NCBI GenBank assembly: GCA_964538025.1
Contig: CAZICZ010000006.1
Span: forward strand, 142,577-206,576
Source: UBA5078 sp964538025
Lineage (GTDB): Bacteria; Pseudomonadota; Gammaproteobacteria; Pseudomonadales; Pseudohongiellaceae
Direction: 5' to 3'
Length of the DNA: 64,000 bases
Part shown: positions 26,073 through 34,950 of the stretch, in pieces
How the letters are laid out: each line of letters begins with the position of its first letter
Position numbering within the stretch: the stretch's first letter is position 1
The notes under the pieces: generated by a model
The model's input: only the letters and a program-made list of their open reading frames with translations
Told to the model about the DNA's origin: nothing
Databases searched by the model: none
Position numbers and translations under genes: made by a program

Positions 26073-26516
26073 ATGGCTCATTCTCCTAAGCGCAAACTGT
26101 TTATTGATCTCGTGCTATCGCTTTTTCGGCTGAACGGATTGCTGGTCGCTGAAGGAGATCGCATGGCCGAGGCCTTGAATCTGACCAGCGCGCGCTGGAA
26201 AGTCATCGGAGTCGTAGCGCTCGCCAGTGCCGGCGTTACGGTGCCTGGAATCGCCCGGGTATTGGGCCAGTCGCGGCAGGCCGTACAGCGCATCACCGAT
26301 GTCATGGAGCGGGATGGACTGTTGCGCTATGAAGAGAATCCAGACCACAAACGGTCAGTGCTTGTCAGCCTGACAGAGGCCGGACAGGAAGCCTACACCG
26401 CGCTGCGCGCAGTGCAGGACCCCTGGGCGATCGAGAGCACTGACGATATTCCCGTCGAAGATTTGGAAACAGCGCTGCAGCTGGTGCGGCGCTTGATTCA
26501 CCGGTTTGATCGATAG
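26073..26516 (+). CDS. MarR-family transcriptional regulator
   Basis: This 147-residue winged-helix repressor has the usual MarR organisation: a dimerisation helix, then a winged helix-turn-helix with TVPGIARVLGQSRQAVQRITD as the recognition region. The wing is in LRYEENPDHKRSVLVSLTEAG. ATG at 26073 is supported by GAGGAG seven bases upstream. The gene is 47 bp before nnrD and might be read with it, but MarR proteins normally control a neighbour, and DUF6351 just upstream is the nearest plausible target. The ligand is unknown. A promoter could lie in the 94 bp before it, but I see no clear boxes. Confidence 0.87.
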   Translation: MAHSPKRKLFIDLVLSLFRLNGLLVAEGDRMAEALNLTSARWKVIGVVALASAGVTVPGIARVLGQSRQAVQRITDVMERDGLLRYEENPDHKRSVLVSLTEAGQEAYTALRAVQDPWAIESTDDIPVEDLETALQLVRRLIHRFDR

Positions 26517-26563
26517 CCCAAAGCGTGTGCTGCTAAAGCTCAGGAGACGCCCGAAAGGACATT

Positions 26564-28180
26564 GTGACGCGCCCAAATTCCCATACCCATTTGCCCCGAG
26601 CGCTGTATACCGCCGCGCAGGTGCGAGCGCTGGATGCTCAATTAATCGAGCAGGTGCCCATCAGCTCGCTCAAACTCATGCGCCGCGCGGCCTCCGTTGT
26701 GCTCAGTGTCATCCACCAGCGGTGGCCGCAGCTGCGCAGGCTGCAGATTTTTACAGGGTCCGGTAATAACGGGGGCGATGGCTATTACCTGGCGGCTATA
26801 GCCGCGTCGGAAGGCATCAAGGTACAGGTGCTGGAATGCGCGGGAGAGCCGCGCAAGGGCGACGCGGCGACGGCACGCATGGAGGCCCTGGCCGCTGGGG
26901 TCTCCTGCAAACCCTGTGATCCTCTGTTGGATCTTGTCAACAACCGGCATTCGCAGGACACCGTCCTGGTGGATGCGATTGTGGGAACGGGGTTTCAGGG
27001 ACCGCTGCGCAAGGGCATCGCCGAGATTATCGAATGGATGAATCACGCGGGCCTCCCTGTCGTGTCGGTGGATGTGCCTTCGGGCGTGGAAAGCGATACG
27101 GGCCATGTGGCAGATGTAGCCGTGCGGGCCTCGATGACCGTGTGCCTGGTCGGCCTGAAGCAAGGCCTCTTTACAGGCCGTGGCCCCGACCACGTCGGTG
27201 ACGTAGTGTTTCATGACCTCGGTATGCCGGAGATCGTGAAAACCAGTGAGCTGGCGAACGCTCCGGCCAGCCACCGTCTGGATATCCACGCGGTTTCAGG
27301 AATCTTGACGCCCCGGGCGCCAAGCACGCACAAGGGGCATTGTGGCAATGTGCTCGTTATCGGCGGAGATCACGGCTTAGGTGGCGCGGCCCTGATGGCA
27401 GCCGAGGCCGCGGCGCGTGCCGGGGCAGGAACGGTCAGTCTGGTAACGCGCTTCGTCCATGTTGCCGCGTCGCTCGCCCGCCGACCGGAAATTATGGTGC
27501 GCGGGATCGACGATCCTGAGGGGCAGGGTGCAGAACAGGTGCATTCTCTGATCGAAAAGGCCAATGCCATCGTTATTGGCCCGGGACTGGGCAATTCCCC
27601 GTGGTCTCATGTCATGTTGCGTGTTGCTCTCAGTGCCAGGAAAACGGTGTGTCCGGTGGTACTGGATGCCGATGCCCTGAATCTGCTGGCAGAGTACGCT
27701 GCGCTGGACCTTTCGGGACACTGGGCGCAGACATTTCCCTTGAGTGGTGACCACTGGGTCTTGACACCGCATCCCGGCGAGGCGGCACGTCTGCTGCAAT
27801 GCTCTGTCGCGCAGATACAACAGGATCGCTTTGCCGCTGCGCGGGCATTGCGGGCCCGCTATGGGGGCGCCATCGTGTTGAAGGGAGCGGGCAGTGTGCT
27901 GTGCCTGCTCTCAGTGCACCCGCTGTCCGCGCCGGACAAAGATCAGGTCGCCGTGTGCACGGAAGGCAATCCGGGCATGGCTACCGGTGGCATGGGCGAT
28001 GTCTTAAGCGGCCTGACCGGCGGGTTGATAGCACAGGGTTTGCCGCCCTCCGTCGCCCTTCAATGCGCTGTGGCGATTCATGGCGAAGCCGCGGATCTCG
28101 CTGCGGAAACGGCGGGTGAGAGAGGAATGCTGGCGTGCGACCTCATGCCGTATATCCGGCAACTGGCCAATGGCCGGTAG
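26564..28180 (+). CDS. nnrD: Bifunctional NAD(P)HX epimerase/dehydratase
   Basis: This 538-residue enzyme repairs hydrated NADH and NADPH in the cytoplasm. The N-terminal YjeF_N domain (about residues 15-235, GSGNNGGDGYYLA) epimerises R-NAD(P)HX. The C-terminal ribokinase-like domain (about 250-530, KGHCGNVLVIGGDHGLGGAA and GNPGMATGGMGDVLSG) is the ADP-dependent dehydratase. The fused form is common in gammaproteobacteria, where it precedes tsaE as here. The start is GTG at 26564 with AAAGGA upstream. It begins a run of tightly packed housekeeping genes: tsaE starts 10 bp after its stop, with AGGAGG in between. Confidence 0.93.
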   Translation: MTRPNSHTHLPRALYTAAQVRALDAQLIEQVPISSLKLMRRAASVVLSVIHQRWPQLRRLQIFTGSGNNGGDGYYLAAIAASEGIKVQVLECAGEPRKGDAATARMEALAAGVSCKPCDPLLDLVNNRHSQDTVLVDAIVGTGFQGPLRKGIAEIIEWMNHAGLPVVSVDVPSGVESDTGHVADVAVRASMTVCLVGLKQGLFTGRGPDHVGDVVFHDLGMPEIVKTSELANAPASHRLDIHAVSGILTPRAPSTHKGHCGNVLVIGGDHGLGGAALMAAEAAARAGAGTVSLVTRFVHVAASLARRPEIMVRGIDDPEGQGAEQVHSLIEKANAIVIGPGLGNSPWSHVMLRVALSARKTVCPVVLDADALNLLAEYAALDLSGHWAQTFPLSGDHWVLTPHPGEAARLLQCSVAQIQQDRFAAARALRARYGGAIVLKGAGSVLCLLSVHPLSAPDKDQVAVCTEGNPGMATGGMGDVLSGLTGGLIAQGLPPSVALQCAVAIHGEAADLAAETAGERGMLACDLMPYIRQLANGR

Positions 28181-28190
28181 GAGGATAAAA

Positions 28191-28718
28191 GTGAAGATCA
28201 ACCCGCATGGCGATAGCACGGGAAGCCTGTATTTGCCGGATGAGACATCCACTCTGGCCTTTGGCGCGCACCTCGCGGCCGCAACACGGGGGCTGCAGGG
28301 AACTGCGGGAGGGCAGCTTCATCTTGCCGGAGACCTCGGCGCTGGAAAGACGACGCTGGCGCGAGGGCTGATTCGTGCCTATGGGCACGGGGGGGCTGTC
28401 AAAAGTCCCACCTACACGTTGGTGGAGCCGTATGAGGGGCCGGATCACTGCCTCTATCATTTCGATCTGTACCGTCTTGAAGATCCGGAAGAGGTTGAAT
28501 TTCTTGGAGTTCACGACTATTTTGAACCCCAAAATCTATGCCTGGTTGAGTGGGCGGATAAAGGAAAAGGCGCCATACCCGGTCCGGATCTGGAGTTGGC
28601 ACTGACATCTGAAGGGACGGGTCGCCGGATTACGTGGAAGGCCTGCACGTCGCACGGGGTGGCCATTGCCCGACGACTGGCTGAAGAACTGAAATCACCG
28701 ACACCTGGAATGCCATGA
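28191..28718 (+). CDS. tsaE: tRNA threonylcarbamoyladenosine synthesis ATPase TsaE
   Basis: The 175-residue protein is the small P-loop ATPase that partners TsaD and TsaB to make t6A37 in tRNAs reading ANN codons. The Walker A is GDLGAGKTTLARG (about residues 49-61). Family motifs SPTYTLVEPYEG and HFDLYRLEDPEEVEFLG follow. The start is GTG at 28191, placed six bases after AGGAGG; a longer in-frame reading overlaps nnrD and is less likely. Its stop overlaps the start of the amidase by four bases (ATGA), indicating translational coupling in the classical nnrD-tsaE-amiB-mutL-miaA operon. Confidence 0.94.
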   Translation: MKINPHGDSTGSLYLPDETSTLAFGAHLAAATRGLQGTAGGQLHLAGDLGAGKTTLARGLIRAYGHGGAVKSPTYTLVEPYEGPDHCLYHFDLYRLEDPEEVEFLGVHDYFEPQNLCLVEWADKGKGAIPGPDLELALTSEGTGRRITWKACTSHGVAIARRLAEELKSPTPGMP

Positions 28719-30316
28719 CAAAGACGTTAGGACACACAGAATTCAAGAAGGCGATGCGGGCCTTTGGCGATTGGGCCGTGCGGGCCTCTCGCCGCCTGCC
28801 TTATCGGCTGCTGGGCACTGGACTCCTGAGCTTTCTTCTTGTCAATGTCACGGTGCAGGCCGCGGAAGTGCAGGAAGTCCGCCTCTGGCGGGCACCGGAC
28901 TACACACGCATCGTGTTTGATCTGGACCAACAGGTGCAATACAGCCTGTTCACCCTCGAAAATCCTCCCCGCATCGTGGTTGATCTGGATGCCTCCTCCG
29001 TCTCGGCGCTGTTGTCCGGATTCGACTTCAAGGACAGCCCCGTCACCGGGATTCGTAGCGCGCCCCGCAACGAGAAGGATGTCAGGGTCGTGATTGATCT
29101 CACGGGCCCCGTAAACCCAAGCAGTTTCACTCTTGCGGCGAACGGTGATGCGAAGAACCGTTTGGTCATCGATCTGTACGACATCGGTCGCGCTCCCGCC
29201 GTCGCGGAAACCCTGCCGCCACCGGTGGCAGTGAATTCGCAACGCGACATCATCGTGGCCATCGATGCCGGGCATGGCGGGGAAGATCCCGGTGCGCTGG
29301 GCTATGACCGCAAGATCCGTGAAAAGGACATCGCCCTTGCCATTTCCCGTGCCATCTACCAACGGCTGCAGTCGGCTCCCGGGTTTAAGCCGGTCATGGT
29401 GCGTGACGGAGACTACTCGGTGCAGTTGCAGAAGCGTCCACAGATCGCCCGACAGAATCGCGCAGACATCTTCCTGTCGATCCATGCGGATTCCTACAGT
29501 ACCTCCCGCGCGGAAGGCGTCACCGTATACGCACTGTCGGAGCGAATTGCCGAGGATGAAAACTCGCGTCGCGTGGCTGAAAAAGAAAACAGTGCGGATC
29601 TGTTGGGCGGCGTCGCCGGCGATACGAGTCTTCGCAACATTGAAGATGATCTCGCCAGAACCTTGCTGGACCTGTCGATGGCATGGAGTATCGAGCAGAG
29701 TACCGCGGTTGGGTCCCAGATACTGAACTCCCTCAAAGGAGTTGCAACACTGCGCCGCGACAAGACACAGCAGGGCAATCTGTGGGTGCTGCGCTCGCCG
29801 GACATTCCCTCTGTCTTGATCGAAACCGGCTACCTGTCCAACCCCGAAGAGGCTCGCAAACTCAATTCGGCTGCCTATCAGCGACAACTTGCCGACGGCA
29901 TCGTGCGAGGCGTTTTGCGGTATTTTTATGACAGTCCTCCCGAAGACACGCTGATTGCGTGGCAAAAGGAGAACAACATTCCCTTTGACAGCGGCATGGC
30001 CGCCAATGCCACCTATCAGGTCAAACGCGGGGATAATCTGTCCGAGATTGCCCAGCAGCACGGGGTTAGCACGCGTGCATTGCGGGAGGAGAACAATCTC
30101 AAAGGCGATGTGATTCGAGTGGGACAGACCTTGCGCATTCCGGGAATGGGAAGTGCGCTGCCCGCAACACCGGTTGAACATAAAATAATGCACGGTGAAA
30201 CGCTCTCCGGGATCGCCGCGCGTTATCATGTCAGCCTTTCCAGTCTGCGCGCGGCCAATGATCTGCGCAACGACGTCATCAAGGTGGGGCAGGTCCTCAA
30301 GATTCCCACTCCCTGA
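28715..30316 (+). CDS. N-acetylmuramoyl-L-alanine amidase with AMIN and two LysM domains
   Basis: This 533-residue periplasmic cell-division amidase cuts the MurNAc-L-Ala bond of septal peptidoglycan. Domains in order: an N-terminal export signal/hydrophobic segment (about 30-50), an AMIN domain (about 52-150) for septal targeting, an Amidase_3 zinc hydrolase domain (about 183-405, with IDAGHGGEDPG, SIHADS and IETGYLSN supplying zinc and catalytic residues), and two C-terminal LysM modules (about 430-475 and 485-531). The LysM-tailed form is typical of AmiB/AmiC in Pseudomonas relatives. An EnvC-like activator would be needed in vivo. The gene is coupled to tsaE upstream and followed 34 bp later by mutL. 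Confidence 0.93.
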   Translation: MTKTLGHTEFKKAMRAFGDWAVRASRRLPYRLLGTGLLSFLLVNVTVQAAEVQEVRLWRAPDYTRIVFDLDQQVQYSLFTLENPPRIVVDLDASSVSALLSGFDFKDSPVTGIRSAPRNEKDVRVVIDLTGPVNPSSFTLAANGDAKNRLVIDLYDIGRAPAVAETLPPPVAVNSQRDIIVAIDAGHGGEDPGALGYDRKIREKDIALAISRAIYQRLQSAPGFKPVMVRDGDYSVQLQKRPQIARQNRADIFLSIHADSYSTSRAEGVTVYALSERIAEDENSRRVAEKENSADLLGGVAGDTSLRNIEDDLARTLLDLSMAWSIEQSTAVGSQILNSLKGVATLRRDKTQQGNLWVLRSPDIPSVLIETGYLSNPEEARKLNSAAYQRQLADGIVRGVLRYFYDSPPEDTLIAWQKENNIPFDSGMAANATYQVKRGDNLSEIAQQHGVSTRALREENNLKGDVIRVGQTLRIPGMGSALPATPVEHKIMHGETLSGIAARYHVSLSSLRAANDLRNDVIKVGQVLKIPTP

Positions 30317-30350
30317 GATTCAGGATTGGGCCAGGTACGCGTAATTTCCC

Positions 30351-32195
30351 ATGACGAGAATTGCTCTGCTCAGTCAGCGACTGGCAAACCAGATTGCCGC
30401 GGGCGAGGTGGTGGAACGTCCCGCCTCCGTCGTCAAGGAACTGCTGGAGAATTGTCTTGATGCCGGCGCCACTCGCATCGAAATCGATGTGGAACAGGGT
30501 GGCAGCAAACTGATCCGCATACGGGACAACGGCAGTGGCATCGACAAGGAAGATCTGGGGCTCGCCCTTTCCCGCCATGCCACCAGCAAAATCAGTAATC
30601 TGGAAGACCTTGAGAACATTGCAAGCCTCGGTTTTCGTGGCGAGGCGCTTGCCAGTATCTGCTCAGTCTCGCGTCTCGAACTGACCTCTCGTGCGGCCAA
30701 CACCTCCGATGACAATGCCTGGCGGGTCGAGGCTCAAGGGCAGCACATGCACACCTCGTTGACCCCCGCCGCACATCCTCAGGGCACCACGGTGGAAGTC
30801 CGCGATCTGTTTTTTAACACGCCCGCCCGGCGAAAATTTCTGCGTACGGAAAAAACCGAGTTTGATCGGCTCGAGGAAGTCGTCAAGCGCCTGGCCCTGA
30901 GCCGGTTCGACGTTGCCTTCCATTTGCGTCATAACCAGCGCAGCATCCACCATCTTCAGGCAGCGCTCACCGAGCAGGAAAAAGCACGCCGGGTTGCCCT
31001 GGTGTGCGGACCGGCCTTTGTTGAGAACGCCATCCGGATCGATATCGAAGCCTCCGGTCTTCGCCTGTGGGGCTGGGTCAGTCAGCCGACGTTTTCCCGC
31101 AGCCAGGCAGACCTTCAATATTTTTACGTCAACGGCCGCATCATTCGCGACAAGCTGGTCAGTCACGCAGTGAAGCAGGCTTACCACGATGTGCTGTTTC
31201 ACGGACGTCACCCTGCGTTTGTTCTTTACCTCGAGCTGAATCCCGCGTTGGTGGATGTGAATGTCCATCCGACAAAGCACGAAGTGCGCTTCCGCGATGG
31301 ACGGCTGGTACACGATTTTCTGTTTCGCGCCTTGCATCAGGCGCTGGCGGGGGTGCGCCCGCAGGATCGATTGCCCGGCCATGCTGCGGCAGGAGTGCCG
31401 ACAGTGGATCGGGAAACAGGAGAGATTTTGCCGAACACCCCGGAGGCGGGACTGGGCGCATTTAGCGAACAGGCTCGCCTTCATTTTGGTGCTACGCCCT
31501 CTAACGGGAATGGCTTTTCGTCCTCTGCGTTCACTCCAGCGCGTGGCGTCTCAACGGTCGGCGTCGCGGAACAGCTGATGGCGTATGCCACGCTGGCGAA
31601 AAACGAAGACATTCCTCCTCTGGGTTTTGCCATCGCGCAGCTGCACGGTATTTATATTCTCGCGCAGAACGCAGTGGGTCTGGTGATTGTGGACATGCAT
31701 GCCGCGCACGAGCGAATTACCTACGAGCGCATGAAGCGAGCCGCCGAGAGCGAGGGCATCCGATCGCAACCCTTGCTGGTGCCTCTATCAGTTGCTGTGA
31801 GTCAGGCGGAAGCAGAATGTGCGGAACAGCAGTCCGAAGCACTTCTCGCCCTGGGCCTTGGCATCGAACGAGTCTCCGCAGAAGCGTTGCTTGTCAGACA
31901 GGTTCCTGTGATTCTTGCAGCAGGCAATATAGAACAATTGGTCAGGGATGTGCTGGCAGATGTGCGCGAACATGGCAGCAGTGAACGCGTTCAGAATTAT
32001 CAGGACGAGATTTTATCAACGATGGCCTGTCACGGGTCCGTTCGCGCCAACCGGCAGCTCAGTATTCCTGAAATGAATGCACTGCTGCGCGACATGGAAC
32101 AGACGGAGCGCAGCGGACAATGCAATCACGGCCGTCCGACCTGGGTGCTGCAAAGCATTGATCAGCTGGACAAGCTTTTCTTACGCGGACAATAA
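30351..32195 (+). CDS. mutL: DNA mismatch repair protein MutL
   Basis: The 614-residue MutL has the GHKL ATPase N-terminus (NQIAAGEVVERPASVVKELL, then DNGSGI and GFRGEAL) and a C-terminal dimerisation domain. Unlike E. coli MutL, the C-terminus carries the endonuclease metal motif D-M-H-A-x2-E-x4-E (DMHAAHERITYE) with CNHGRPT and a final FLRG. That points to a latent nicking activity, as in Pseudomonas and most bacteria that lack MutH. The motif has Met in place of the usual Gln at its second position, which is common in this lineage as far as I recall. It lies between the amidase and miaA, in the expected order. Confidence 0.95.
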   Translation: MTRIALLSQRLANQIAAGEVVERPASVVKELLENCLDAGATRIEIDVEQGGSKLIRIRDNGSGIDKEDLGLALSRHATSKISNLEDLENIASLGFRGEALASICSVSRLELTSRAANTSDDNAWRVEAQGQHMHTSLTPAAHPQGTTVEVRDLFFNTPARRKFLRTEKTEFDRLEEVVKRLALSRFDVAFHLRHNQRSIHHLQAALTEQEKARRVALVCGPAFVENAIRIDIEASGLRLWGWVSQPTFSRSQADLQYFYVNGRIIRDKLVSHAVKQAYHDVLFHGRHPAFVLYLELNPALVDVNVHPTKHEVRFRDGRLVHDFLFRALHQALAGVRPQDRLPGHAAAGVPTVDRETGEILPNTPEAGLGAFSEQARLHFGATPSNGNGFSSSAFTPARGVSTVGVAEQLMAYATLAKNEDIPPLGFAIAQLHGIYILAQNAVGLVIVDMHAAHERITYERMKRAAESEGIRSQPLLVPLSVAVSQAEAECAEQQSEALLALGLGIERVSAEALLVRQVPVILAAGNIEQLVRDVLADVREHGSSERVQNYQDEILSTMACHGSVRANRQLSIPEMNALLRDMEQTERSGQCNHGRPTWVLQSIDQLDKLFLRGQ

Positions 32196-32198
32196 ACG

Positions 32199-33185
32199 AT
32201 GTCACTGACTTTCGCCGACACCAGCGCTAAGGAGTGGCACCTGACACGCCCTCCAGCGATCTGTCTGCTAGGACCAACGGCTGCCGGCAAGACCGACCTT
32301 GCGATAGAAATCGTGCAGAGGCTCCCCTGCGAGATTATCAGTGTCGATTCGGCGCAAATATACAAGGGAATGGACATAGGCACCGGCAAGCCGGATGCCA
32401 TGACACTCGCCAAGGCACCACACCGTTTGATTGATTTTCTCGATCCCGCGGAAGCCTATTCAGCGTCGCGTTTTCGCGAAGATGCCGTGACCCACATGCA
32501 GGAAATTCATGCTGCGGGTAAAGTGCCTCTGTTGGTCGGAGGCACAATGCTGTACTTCAAGGCGCTGCGTGATGGATTGGCGGCGATGCCGGCCTCGGAT
32601 GCGAAGGTCCGTGCGCAGATTTTGGCGTGGGCTGATGAGGAGGGGTGGCAAGGCGTTCATGCGCGCTTGCACCAAGTTGATCCTGAATCCGCCGCGCGCA
32701 TCCATCCCAATGACCCTCAGCGACTCCAGCGTGCGCTGGAGGTCTATCTGGTCTCGGGAGTATCCATGAGTGCCTTTCATCGCGCCGAAGAGCGAACGCT
32801 TGCACGGGACGGATTTCCGTTCGCTTTGCATTTTTTTGCAATCCAACCGGAGGATCGCGGCGTACTTCATGACAGAATTGCACACCGGTTCAAAAAAATG
32901 GTGGCGGAAGGTCTGGTGACAGAAGTGGAGGCCCTATTTGCGCGGGGCGATCTGCATCTCGGACTGCCTTCCATGAGGGCAGTAGGTTACCGTCAGGCCT
33001 GGCAATATGTAGCAGGTGAATTGCGCTTTGATGCGATGGTGGAACAAGGTATTATTGCCACGCGACAGCTAGCGAAGAGACAGATCACCTGGATGCGCAG
33101 TTGGGAAAAGCTGCGAAGTTTTAACAGCGAAAATCCGAAAACGCTGGATCTGCTATTGAATTCAATCGGTCAGATCGCAATATAG
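32199..33185 (+). CDS. miaA: tRNA dimethylallyltransferase MiaA
   Basis: The 328-residue enzyme transfers dimethylallyl to A37 of tRNAs that read UNN codons. The P-loop is GPTAAGKTDLA (about residues 25-35). The next conserved blocks are SVDSAQIYKGMDIGTGKP, HRLIDFLDP and LVGGTMLYFKAL, followed by GLPSMRAVGYRQAW and KRQITWMR. The length is normal. It starts three bases after the mutL stop and is followed 61 bp later by hfq, the arrangement conserved from E. coli to Pseudomonas; hfq is often also transcribed from promoters inside miaA. Confidence 0.96.
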   Translation: MSLTFADTSAKEWHLTRPPAICLLGPTAAGKTDLAIEIVQRLPCEIISVDSAQIYKGMDIGTGKPDAMTLAKAPHRLIDFLDPAEAYSASRFREDAVTHMQEIHAAGKVPLLVGGTMLYFKALRDGLAAMPASDAKVRAQILAWADEEGWQGVHARLHQVDPESAARIHPNDPQRLQRALEVYLVSGVSMSAFHRAEERTLARDGFPFALHFFAIQPEDRGVLHDRIAHRFKKMVAEGLVTEVEALFARGDLHLGLPSMRAVGYRQAWQYVAGELRFDAMVEQGIIATRQLAKRQITWMRSWEKLRSFNSENPKTLDLLLNSIGQIAI

Positions 33186-33246
33186 AGCGTGTTTGGACAT
33201 CATCCGCTGGACCATCCAGCCAATTTAATTCTTAAGGAGAAAGTCA

Positions 33247-33519
33247 ATGTCAAAAGGGCATTCTTTACAAGACCCTTTCCTGAATGTGCTTCGTAAGGAG
33301 CGTATCCCGGTTTCCATCTATTTGGTCAGTGGCATCAAGCTTCAGGGACAGATTGAATCTTTCGATCAATTCGTCATTCTGCTTAAGAATGCCGTGAATC
33401 AGATGGTCTACAAGCATGCCATTTCAACCGTGGTGCCTGCCCGTTCTGTGAAGATTCCAACACAGGGTCCGGGTGAGTCATCCATGGACGAAGAGGATGC
33501 GCCCGGGAATATCGCCTAG
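33247..33519 (+). CDS. hfq: RNA chaperone Hfq
   Basis: This 90-residue Sm-like protein forms a hexamer that pairs small RNAs with mRNAs. The N-terminal Sm1 block (SLQDPFLNVLRKERIPVSIY) and the Sm2 motif YKHAISTVVP are intact, including Gln8, Phe42 and the distal-face tyrosine/isoleucine positions. The acidic short tail (SSMDEEDAPGN) is of the Pseudomonas type rather than the long E. coli tail. The ribosome site is AAGGAG seven bases before the ATG. Its presence gives a ready partner for the candidate small RNA near oxyR. hflX starts 14 bp downstream. Confidence 0.97.
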   Translation: MSKGHSLQDPFLNVLRKERIPVSIYLVSGIKLQGQIESFDQFVILLKNAVNQMVYKHAISTVVPARSVKIPTQGPGESSMDEEDAPGNIA

Positions 33520-33533
33520 TTTGAGGTTCCCAT

Positions 33534-34826
33534 TTGTTCTTTGATCGACCCGATCGCGGTGAAACCGCCATCCTCGTGCATATTGATCTGGATTCAGAGC
33601 AGGAGCAGGAGGATCCCCTTGAGTTCGAAGAGCTCGTCCGTTCAGCAGGTGCAGAGCCCGTTTTGTTCATCCGGGGCTCCCGTAAAAATCCGGATGCCGG
33701 CTGTTTTGTCGGCTCCGGTAAGCTGGAAGAAATCGCCGACGCCGTCAAATTGCACGAAGCCGACATCGTGCTCTTCAATCATGCCCTGAGTCCTAGTCAG
33801 GAACGCAACCTGGAGCGCGCGCTGTCCTGTCGCGTGCTGGACAGAACGGGTCTCATTCTGGATATTTTTGCGCAGAGAGCTCGCAGCTACGAGGGCAAGT
33901 TGCAGGTAGAGCTGGCACAGCTTGAGCATACGGTGACCCGCCTCAAGCGAGGGTGGACCCACCTCGATCGACAAAAGGGTGGCATTGGCTTGAGAGGCGC
34001 GGGCGAAACGCAGCTGGAGCTCGATCAACGAATGATTCGCCAGCGCATCAAGAACATCAATGCGGCGCTGATCAAGGTACGCAGTCAGCGTGATCAGGGG
34101 CGCCGATCACGTCGAAGAGCTGAAATTCCCACGATTTCCCTTGTCGGGTATACCAACGCCGGCAAGTCATCGCTTTTCAACGCGATGGCGGGTGCCGATA
34201 CCTATGCGGCAGACCAGCTTTTCGCCACGTTGGATTCGACATTGCGGCGCCTCCAGGTGCCCAATTTCGGGAATGCCATCCTGGCGGACACCGTGGGGTT
34301 TATCAGCCATCTTCCCCACAAGCTCGTCGCTGCCTTTCGGGCGACACTGGAGGAAACCTCAGAGGCTAGCCTTCTGCTGCATGTGATCGATGTGGCCAAT
34401 GAGCAACACGAATTTCTGATCGAGCAGGTAGAGGAGGTGCTGGCAGAGATTGGCGCGGACGAAGTGCCCTGCCTGCGTGTTTGCAACAAGATAGATCTGT
34501 TGCCGGACCGGGCGCCCATGATTGAGCGTAATCAGGAGGGTGTTCCCGTTCGTGTCTGGGTGTCCGCGCATACTGGCGCGGGGCTGGATCTGCTGTTGAG
34601 CGCAATCTCGGAATTACTCGGTCATGATGTCGTGGAACGCAGCCTTCCTCTGGCGCCGGAACATGGGCGACTGCGGGCACGGTTGTATGCCAAAGGCGCC
34701 GTTCGTCAGGAGCGTCTCGATGACAAAGGTCTGCTCTGGCTGGATATCCGCCTGCCGCGGCAAGACCTCAATCGCCTCCTGATCGAGGAAGGATTGTCAC
34801 CCGAGACCTCTGCCCAAAGCGGATAA
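33534..34826 (+). CDS. hflX: Ribosome-associated GTPase HflX
   Basis: The 430-residue GTPase splits stalled or heat-damaged 70S ribosomes. The N-terminal HflX domain (about 1-190, with FVGSGKLEEI and DRTGLILDIFAQRA) is followed by the GTP-binding domain: G1 GYTNAGKSSLFNAM, G3 DTVGFISHLPH, G4 NKID. The glycine-rich linker GIGLRGAGETQLELD is characteristic. The start appears to be TTG at 33534, with GAGG eight bases upstream, because no ATG or GTG lies near the conserved beginning. It follows hfq closely; hflK begins 124 bp later after a short AT-rich gap that may hold a promoter (TAAAAT-like -10 near 34910). Confidence 0.94.
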   Translation: MFFDRPDRGETAILVHIDLDSEQEQEDPLEFEELVRSAGAEPVLFIRGSRKNPDAGCFVGSGKLEEIADAVKLHEADIVLFNHALSPSQERNLERALSCRVLDRTGLILDIFAQRARSYEGKLQVELAQLEHTVTRLKRGWTHLDRQKGGIGLRGAGETQLELDQRMIRQRIKNINAALIKVRSQRDQGRRSRRRAEIPTISLVGYTNAGKSSLFNAMAGADTYAADQLFATLDSTLRRLQVPNFGNAILADTVGFISHLPHKLVAAFRATLEETSEASLLLHVIDVANEQHEFLIEQVEEVLAEIGADEVPCLRVCNKIDLLPDRAPMIERNQEGVPVRVWVSAHTGAGLDLLLSAISELLGHDVVERSLPLAPEHGRLRARLYAKGAVRQERLDDKGLLWLDIRLPRQDLNRLLIEEGLSPETSAQSG

Positions 34827-34950
34827 GCCACCATGAACACGGTTTTTACTGTCAAGACAAGAGGATGCCTTGCACGGTAAAAAGCTGGGTTAATCATCAA
34901 TAATTCGCTAAAATCACCCCCCGTATTTTGAGTGGGGTATGGAGAAACCA

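Noticed and set aside
28727..30229. 500-codon antisense frame opposite the amidase
   Set aside because: It mirrors the amidase in a G+C-rich region. The sense strand has clear AMIN, Amidase_3 and LysM motifs, and the antisense product has no recognisable domain.
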